Source: Xiphophorus maculatus
Taxonomy: Eukaryota; Chordata; Actinopteri; Cyprinodontiformes; Poeciliidae
Direction of reading: 5' to 3'
Assembly: GCF_002775205.1 (NCBI RefSeq)
Contig: NC_036456.1
Span: 20,540,968 to 20,604,967, forward strand
Length of the DNA stretch: 64,000 bases
How positions within the stretch are numbered: the stretch's first letter is position 1; each line of letters starts with the position of its first letter. Positions 59,658 to 64,000 of this stretch are shown piece after piece. Under the pieces are notes generated by a model. The model did no database searches. It saw nothing but the letters and a program-made list of their open reading frames with translations, and was not told the origin of the DNA. The position numbers and the translations under genes are program-made.

Positions 59658-59815
59658 AGGATGTTCTGATGCGGGTCGTGGGGAAGGAGGGCTTCTTCTC
59701 CCTGTGGAAAGGTTTCACTCCGTACTACGCCCGGCTCGGCCCTCACACCGTCCTCACCTTCATCTTCCTGGAGCAGATGAACCGCCTCTACAAGACCTAC
59801 GTGCTGGACCGCTAA
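50825..59815 (+). CDS. slc25a11: SLC25A11, mitochondrial 2-oxoglutarate/malate carrier
   Basis: Nine exons: 50825-50889, 51399-51551, 58006-58123, 58200-58288, 58366-58456, 58575-58665, 58779-58878, 59040-59091 and 59660-59815; 304 residues, against 314 in human. It is a six-helix inner-membrane carrier with three repeats. The signature boxes are QPLDLVKNRM, TPAEVALIRM and MPVDIVKTR; the second is degenerate in just the way known for this carrier. Matches to SLC25A11 run through the whole chain (GIYTGLSAGLLRQATYTTTR, FFSLWKGFTPYYARLGPHTV). It swaps 2-oxoglutarate for malate in the malate-aspartate shuttle. Start: the first ATG (MAETKPKTSPKAIKFLFGG) in a CpG-rich leader. Intron 2 (51552-58005) holds a complete LTR retrotransposon in the same orientation; without it the intron would be under 0.8 kb. 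Confidence 0.96.
51815..52457 (+). repeat. 5' LTR of Gmr1-type element
   Basis: 643 bp, begins tgtggtggatgctccgccca and ends tctggtccctcaca. A TATA-like ctatttaagcc (52242-52252) and an ATTAAA (52360) could serve as promoter and polyadenylation sites. Confidence 0.97.
52460..52477 (+). promoter_or_regulatory. Primer binding site, tRNA-Leu
   Basis: TGGTGTCAGGAGTGGGAT starts two bases after the 5' LTR. It is the complement of the 3' end of vertebrate tRNA-Leu (ATCCCACTCCTGACA plus CCA) as I remember it. Confidence 0.8.
52489..56883 (+). CDS. Gag-Pol polyprotein, Gmr1 order (PR-INT-RT-RH)
   Basis: One uninterrupted frame. It is open from an ATG at 52417 inside the LTR, but MPGKGRGRT at 52489, after the primer binding site, is the likelier start (1464 residues). 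In order: a SCAN-like capsid (about 52920-53390); CCHC knuckle CYLCGQAGHTKPMC (53513-53554); protease DTGS (near 53690); integrase HHCC finger (GHSIPWAGHLG...CRSCPEC, about 54313-54440); integrase core with Asp (54523), Asp (54700) and Glu (54808), spaced D-35-E; the integrase C-terminal WQGPYEV box; then reverse transcriptase with YLDD (56020-56031) and RNase H (QTDASDKGLG, ETDHKALKWL). The last 12 codons lie in the 3' LTR. All catalytic residues are present, so the element may be active. Confidence 0.97.
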   Translation: MPGKGRGRTRGEPGSELDERVAVEEGGAVGGVFDMEEESGEPTLADLANLLRAHMGHQKAKEDHWTRETAKQQQKFDELQQQFRLFKRESQSETTPTAPQTSPVRPTQPPDPGVAASPQHSQSGDLYSQGYVSHAPKLQKLSEEDDIEHFLITFERIASACRWPKTDWAFHLIPLLTGKARSAFVHMDVDLSMNYDQVKLAVLQKYDINSETYRQRFRLLQVEPEETPKELYIRLKELYIKWVQPNGKTVEQINEIMILEQYLRMLSPELQVWIKEHNPKTAKEAAELADVFVAARRRNSWAFQSWKKDGCHQSPAQPVSAVGKLPERERFGSKGQWKKPTCYLCGQAGHTKPMCPQNAVKLSQMCFVPRKEAQNVGAMDQLMETFVELNGQAVRALIDTGSTRTLVQRRYISPQLVCTSETVPICCVHGDRKQYPTADVYVTIKRQTYLLNVGVVDNLPFPVILGNDLPVLIDLLNSPQCNVALTRAQAKQSEDIVFDLSTLPFHKVEFFPEDTKDRKSKRLRRREKFQGTVIVPSDAPEPEVQQDFKIPGNILELQHKDSSLVRCFTEAKVNKNDFVIQNDILYRQNGPIKQLVVPKAVRETVLKLGHSIPWAGHLGKHKTLARIKRCFFWPGLRKDVVQFCRSCPECQMTSARLPGKAPLQPLPVLSTPFQRLGMDIVGPVERSKAGNRFMLVIVDYTTKYPEVFPLKVVKAKNVAFCLVQFFSRVGFPQEILTDQGTNFMSKLLKDVYQLLGIKGLRTTPYHPQTDGLTERFNQTLKQMLRKFVSETGSDWDQWLPYILFAYREVPQASTGFSPFELLFGHEVRGPLTVLKELWEGGQTNKEPLTVVSYVLQMREKLERMTTLAQEHVKTSQRKQKAWYDSAARERGFEPGQKVLVMLPSEDSKLLAKWQGPYEVLEKLGPTTYKVSVPGKSRSTRILHVNLLKQWVSRGQENPASFYIRSVDDEEPEEQYFPVQSASKPSLDHLSEDKQSEVRTVWPLSVFQENPGYTDVITHDITLKEDAAPKRLSYRIPERLLEPLKKEVELMLSLGIIEASQSEWCNPIVLVPKKDGTLRFCIDFRYLNSVSKFDSYPTPRIDDLIDRLGKAKYLTTIDLSKGYWQVPLSPRSKELTAFRTPWGLYHFRVMPFGLHGAPATFQRLMDKVLNGLSHFASAYLDDIIVYSSYWDEHLQHLQVIFERLQKAGLTVNPAKCAIAKRETEYLGFVIGGGLVKPQIKKIEAIQSCPLPQTRKQLKSFLGMSGWYHRFIPNYSARAALLTDMTSLRGPNILQWSEKARQAFRDIQQALSRDPVLHCPDFQQEFILQTDASDKGLGAVLLQGSPNDRHPIAFISRKLFPRETRYSTIEKECLAIKWALDSLRYYLLGRQFVLETDHKALKWLEKMKDTNSRITRWYLAMQPYKFEVHHIPGRQNITADYLSRCASEPSEEGECVVDAPPTTTLC
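56831..56846 (+). promoter_or_regulatory. Polypurine tract
   Basis: cagaggagggggagtg directly before the 3' LTR, inside the reading frame; the second-strand primer site of the element. Confidence 0.75.
56847..57489 (+). repeat. 3' LTR of Gmr1-type element
   Basis: Same length as and, line by line, the same sequence as the 5' LTR. It supplies the stop codon of the polyprotein (56881-56883). Confidence 0.97.
57880..57988. repeat. CCTGTCCTCCTCTGTCCCAT tandem repeat
   Basis: Short pyrimidine-rich tandem repeat (tcctgtcctcctctgtccca) that ends just before the acceptor of slc25a11 exon 3 and may act as an extended pyrimidine tract. Confidence 0.85.
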
Positions 59816-60708
59816 CACACACCATCACACACACACACCATCACACACCATCATACACACACACCATCACACACACACACTGAGGAGGACGATCCTCAGC
59901 GTCTGCAGGAGTTGCAGCAGCAGGTCCATGTTTTGTTTTTCTGCTGCTTTCAAATAAAAACTCACCTGAGAGAAACTCAGTGAGATCAGTGTTAAAGCTG
60001 AACACACACATCATCACACACACACATCATCACACACACACATCATCACACACACACACCATCACACACACACACGAAGGGTTAAAGTTCTCCTGGCTGT
60101 GATGTAAGCACCTTTCACTGACATCAGATTATAAACCTGTGACCTCCGACCCCCAGCATCATGGTGTCACCTGGTTACCATGGTTACCGAGTGGGAAATA
60201 AAGCGTTTTTATCCTCAGGTTGTGTTGGTCTAATTTACTATGAAGATTAATTTCTGATTCTCCGGATCAGAACCGGGTCGGCGGGTTCAGCTGTGGGGTC
60301 ATGACCTGTCCAGCAGGGGGCAGCAGCTTCTCCGGATCAGAACCGGTCCGGGCGGTAAGTAAGCCAGGTCCAAAAGACTACTGGCAGAACCTGAGGAGAC
60401 GGACAGTAAGTTCTGGATGTTTATCATGTATGTGGACCGGAACCGGGCCTGAAGCTTCACAGCTGCTGGGTCAGAGGTTCTGGTCTGAAGAACGATACGG
60501 GACCATGCTTCCTATCAGAACTGACTTTCTCATTTTGAAGAACCAACATGGCCGCCTTACCTGGAGAAGCTCTGATGATGCTAACAGAGGCAAGTACACC
60601 TCGCTGCAGCAAACAGAAAGGGGCGGGGTCGGACAACTGTCAGTCTCATACCTTATATGGAAATGGCGGGGTCGGACCACTGTCCGTCTCATACCTTATA
60701 TGGAAATG
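59816..60708. other. slc25a11 3' UTR and flanking sequence
   Basis: Contains CA-rich repeats (59816-59880, 60000-60075), two candidate polyadenylation signals AATAAA (59953-59958, 60197-60202), and at 60615-60710 a direct repeat (gtctcataccttatatggaa occurs twice). No further exon is seen. Confidence 0.6.
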
Positions 60709-60742
60709 GGACTATTTCATTCCGGAAATGAAGGGGGCGCTA
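60709..60742 (+). repeat. Left terminal inverted repeat
   Basis: Matches 63967-64000 in reverse orientation with 33 of 34 identities. It contains the palindrome TTCCGGAA. Confidence 0.85.
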
Positions 60743-61109
60743 GTGACACTATTTCCTGTACCGATCGTGTTATAATAATTATACTAATAATAACGTATTT
60801 TATTTGACAACGCCTTTTAAAACACCCAAGAACACTTTCAACATTAAAAATACAAATTAAATAGTAAAGAAATGGCTACAAAACGTGATATGTCACGTGG
60901 TATGTCTGTCACGTGGTAAGTCACTTTTTTATTTCCAAATCTTTATTAAACCTTTATTTAAAATTATATTAGTAACAAACAATCTAGAATAAGCAACAAT
61001 AAGGAAACATTATGGAGATGTATTTATCTATCCTTACACCCAATCTATCTCAAACAAAAGTAATAAAACATGAATCAAATCAATATTTTGGAGACAAATG
61101 TACATTACA

Positions 61110-61205
61110 TTAAGAGCACATTTATCCATCCATTAATTATCATGAATTATCCCTATAGTGGGTCATGAGGGCTGCTGACCCTGGACAGATCGCCAGTCCA
61201 TCGCA
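61110..61205 (+). mobile_element. Retroposon tail fragment
   Basis: tgaccctggacagatcgcca + gtccatcgcag is a familiar 3' segment of teleost LINE-type elements. It is short and without coding capacity. Confidence 0.5.
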
Positions 61206-61374
61206 GATTAAGAAAACAGATATAAACAAATGAAGTTCAAATAATATATTTTGATGTTGTGAATGGTACTCTTAAAATAAATAAGTTAAAATCTAAAATA
61301 TAATAGCCTCTGGCTTATTAAATAAGAACTAGATGGTAAAGAGGTTTGGTCGGTAAAACATTTAGTCAACAGTT

Positions 61375-61813
61375 TTGGCCAACTTAGTACGTCCATTCAC
61401 AGCGCACTTTTGTTGTTTATTTGCCAAATATTTTTCTTATTATTCACATTGTGAATATAATTTACAAACAAACCAAAGGACTTTTGAACTTCTAACAAGT
61501 GAAGTTCAGAAAACTAGAATATTTTTGGTTGCAGGTGACCTGGCTCAGCTATTATCATTGTTTACCACAATGTCTCATTGGAAACTTTTGCTATAAGGAC
61601 TCCAGTTCAACCAGTAAACTGATTGGTGTCCCACTATTCCATTTAGAAATTCCATATCAATTCTATCAATTGCAATCGATTCATAAAATAAAGCCCTTAA
61701 ATATCCAATTGTTGCAAAACCCAAAGAGATTAATTAAAACTTTAAATGTAGCTTCAACCTGGAAAGACTCACACAGAGAGAAAGTTTTAGAAAGTTTATT
61801 TGACAAGAAATAA
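61375..61813 (+). other. Unrecognised open frames inside the TIR element
   Basis: Two overlapping plus-strand frames of 73 and 104 codons (61375-61596, 61499-61813). The second contains IPYQFYQLQSIHKIKPLNIQ and ends DSHREKVLESLFDKK. I recognise no family or transposase motif. They might be remnants of a coding exon or chance; base composition is as AT-rich as the surroundings. The rest of 60743-62689 shows nothing identifiable. Confidence 0.25.
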
Positions 61814-62689
61814 TCTTTGGGGCTCGGACCCCGGCAGTAGACACTGTGCTGGTAACTGCCAGAGAGAATGATCTTTTTTCTATATGAAAACCTTTTTGAA
61901 TAAAGTCACTGGTTACATAAATTAAACCAGTGTGTAAATTCTAACTATAACTGTCTTCATCTCACCTGCTCAGCGAATCACCTGATCATGTGTCTCCATC
62001 CCAGCCTAACGGCGCCGGGCTCATCTCCTCCACCCTTCATAAAGTCCGGCTTGATGTGTGCAACTGCTCCTCATCTGAGCTTCCATCACCTCCACCCCGA
62101 CTACACCTTCGCTCTGCTCGTTTAATCTTGTTTGTAACCGAACAATATGTTTCTGTATGTGCTACTTTATTACAAAAAACCCCAACAGTTGATTCTGACT
62201 GTTAAAACATAAACAACTTGGCTGTATGTCAGGTTTGTAAAAAAATTTGTATTGATTCCAGTCATTGTTCAAAATGTATAGGAAACATTGTATTTACACA
62301 TATCAAATATTGCAAATTATTAGCTTTGCTTGCATTTAAAATTTTTAAAACAAGGTTATCCTATTGTTAAACAACGCTGTTACAATATATTTACAACTAC
62401 TTTATTGGTTCTACTCTCTCCAACAAATTACAGCCACAATGTAACTTTGTGTGGAAACGACACCATTTCTATGAAAACTAAATAATGTAAATCAACTGAG
62501 CTACAACAAAAGGAACATTCAAAAATGTAAATAATATTGAAAGAACACATTATTAAAAAGGATGACTGCACAAGTCAAAAATTATTTAGCAGAAATGATT
62601 TAAAATGGCATGTCACAAAATAAACTAACAATGTGTGACAACTGAAATGTGTGAAAGACTGTGGAAAGCAACTAATATTCTCCTTGCAT

Positions 62690-62815
62690 TCAGTATTGAC
62701 AGTCAGTGCAGTGTCCAGGTCGGCCATCACAGTAGTAACCAGGGTACTCTCCTCGTCTTCCATCGCCGGTGAAGCCCACAGTCTTTATATTACCGGTTGC
62801 AGGAAGAACACGTTA
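62690..62815 (-). pseudogene. Cys-rich C-terminal tail in a shifted frame
   Basis: On the minus strand a frame shifted relative to the F-box frame reads GNIKTVGFTGDGRRGEYPGY, then YCDGRPGHCTDCQY and a stop. The GDGRRG...PGYY...PGHC pattern looks like the end of a folded Cys-rich protein and probably belonged to the same gene. It is either separated by a frameshift or joined by splicing that I cannot define. Confidence 0.4.
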
Positions 62816-63856
62816 CAACCGCAAAAGGAATCCGGTTTTCTGCCGTGAATGTTTTTTGAAAATTTGCCCCAGTTGATCTCACCTGTTAATGAAAAATCGA
62901 TTTCATGTAGTTGAAATCTAATTTCACATGTTTTAGGTGAAAAAAGTCAAAGGTCCTTACCATCCAGCCAAGCAAAGTGAGTCTTCTTCCTGAAAACTGG
63001 CTCAGACACAACGGCTTCAAAGCACCTGCAGGTCAATGCCAAGGTGAGATAAGCTGAGTCTCCCTGTGCTAGCGCCACCTCCTGGAGAACAGCTTCAAGA
63101 ACATTCAGAGGCATCTGAAAAAAACAAAAAAACAAACAAAATAAAAAATCACATTGCACATTATGATCAGTAAAACAGTAGTTAATAATAGCCATTTCAC
63201 CAAATATGTTGTTACTCTTACTAGTGTAGTTTATTGCAGTTACTTACTAAAACTATATTGAAGTAGTGCTACTCGTCATTAGAGTATCACATCTGGGTAC
63301 TACACCCACCTATAATGGCTGCTGTTAGTTTATAAAATATATTAGACTTTCCAGAAATTTAACATTGGTGTACAAAACATATTTAAAAAAGATTAACCTT
63401 TAAAAATAAAAGAGAAACACTAGAAAACTGGTAAGTATGTAAAAAATATTTTATATTTTTCAAGTGTAGTTATACATACCGTTATGTTGAACCATAGCAG
63501 TTTGTGCTAAATGGTTCTGTAGCTTGTATGAGCAAAGGGACCAGCAATATTTATCGTTCATGTTGCAAATAGATACGTGGATCTGTATAATGAAAATAAA
63601 AAACAGTTTGAGCATAAAATACATTTCTCAATTATACATGTTATCTACTTTTCTATTTTTATCTAATGGTGCCCTGCGGGATAATAATTAGCTATGCTAC
63701 ATGCTAAAATTAGCCTTCCCCTGTATGAATTACGAATTTACTAGTTTACAGCTGTTAATTGTATTTTCAACCTAATCTAGAAAAGCGTATTGATTTGCTA
63801 TGTGAAAAAATTTAAGAACGTAAAAATACCTTTTGTTGACTTTGTGAGTTTTGCAT
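62785..63856 (-). CDS. F-box-like protein gene carried by the TIR element
   Basis: Three exons on the minus strand with consensus splice sites: 63856-63830 (MQNSQSQQK), 63114-62961 (MPLNVLEAVLQEVALAQGDS... to HFAWLD) and 62882-62785 (EINWGKFSKNIHG... to a stop). They join in frame to 92 residues. The second exon resembles an F-box (Leu-rich helix, LALTCRCFEAVV) as found in many uncharacterised teleost proteins, with HFAWLD followed by a W..FS motif. F-boxes recruit substrates to SCF ubiquitin ligases, but no substrate domain is visible. A second reading frame in exon 3 continues as a Cys-rich tail, so the natural C-terminus may be different or the copy may be frameshifted. Translation could also start at the exon 2 ATG. 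Function is unknown. Confidence 0.55.
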
Positions 63857-63940
63857 TGTTGATCGTGAGCCGAACACCAGTGGAAGAACCTCTCAAACTT
63901 CTTTCTTTCTTCTTCTGTTCCTCTTAACTCCGCGTCTTAA

Positions 63941-63948
63941 GGTATTTA
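63941..63948 (-). promoter_or_regulatory. TATA box of the F-box-like gene
   Basis: TATAAATA on the minus strand, 85 bp upstream of the first ATG (63856) and 19 bp inside the terminal inverted repeat. Confidence 0.55.
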
Positions 63949-63966
63949 TACTAGTGATTATGAAAA

Positions 63967-64000
63967 TAGCGCCCCCTTCATTTCCGGAATGCAATAGTCC
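63967..64000 (-). repeat. Right terminal inverted repeat
   Basis: Inverse of 60709-60742 with one mismatch; it reaches the last base of the window. With TTCCGGAA so close to the TATA box it could also carry promoter activity. Confidence 0.85.

Larger units (their letters stand above)
60709..64000 (-). mobile_element. TIR-bounded element carrying an F-box-like gene (unclassified)
   Basis: 34-bp terminal inverted repeats, ggactatttcattccggaaa + tgaagggggcgcta (60709-60742) and its inverse (63967-64000), differ at one position. The enclosed 3.3 kb is AT-rich and carries a spliced minus-strand gene with a promoter just inside the right repeat. It also contains a fragment of an older retroposon tail (61110-61205). 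No transposase is recognised, so it may be non-autonomous or may use an unfamiliar enzyme. The right repeat touches the window edge, so target duplication cannot be tested. Confidence 0.65.

Overview
The window is teleost fish nuclear DNA. Genes are intron-rich with GT-AG introns, many only about 70 bp long. CA/GT microsatellites and minisatellites are abundant, and the non-coding DNA is saturated with a GGTTCTG/CAGAACC word. MHC class II alpha and beta genes of teleost type are present. The class II beta gene has its Ig-like domain split over two exons, which is known from advanced teleosts (neoteleosts/percomorphs). The word composition reminds me of cyprinodontiforms, but that is only an impression.

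Layout. 1-5909: a Ty3-type LTR retrotransposon on the minus strand, cut by the window edge, with a PNMA-like Gag and an open Pol. 8035-10334 (-): trappc1. 10977-12696 (+): psmb6, head to head with trappc1. 14419-28093 (+): ephb4, 20 coding exons; its 6.5 kb first intron holds a dead Tc1-like transposon interrupted by a hAT-like insertion and by a 43-copy 16-bp minisatellite. 28.1-38.5 kb: gene-poor, with microsatellites, minisatellites and transposon fragments. 38537-46371 (-): MHC class II beta. 47567-49827 (-): MHC class II alpha. 50825-59815 (+): slc25a11, whose second intron contains a complete, apparently very young Gmr1-type LTR retrotransposon (51815-57489) with integrase encoded before reverse transcriptase. 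60709-64000: a segment bounded by near-perfect 34-bp terminal inverted repeats and carrying a small spliced F-box-like gene on the minus strand. I do not recognise this element.

How the genes relate. trappc1 (vesicle tethering), psmb6 (constitutive beta1 proteasome subunit), ephb4 (ephrin-B receptor kinase) and slc25a11 (mitochondrial 2-oxoglutarate/malate carrier) are housekeeping or developmental genes and are not functionally linked. The class II alpha/beta pair sits among them and would form one heterodimer. Both chains appear to have lost residues that normally hold the peptide backbone (alpha N62, beta W61), so the pair may be non-classical.

The most unusual items are: (1) the TIR-bounded F-box-like element at the right edge; (2) the intact Gmr1-type element with a SCAN-like capsid, in the same window as a PNMA-like Gag element; (3) the two class II chains lacking conserved peptide-contact residues; (4) several cases where tandem repeats grew out of coding or splice-site sequence (trappc1 exon 4, trappc1 C-terminus, Tc1 transposase codons); (5) extra short introns in ephb4. 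All coordinates and splice sites were derived by eye from reading frame, GT-AG signals and family knowledge; no alignment was run.
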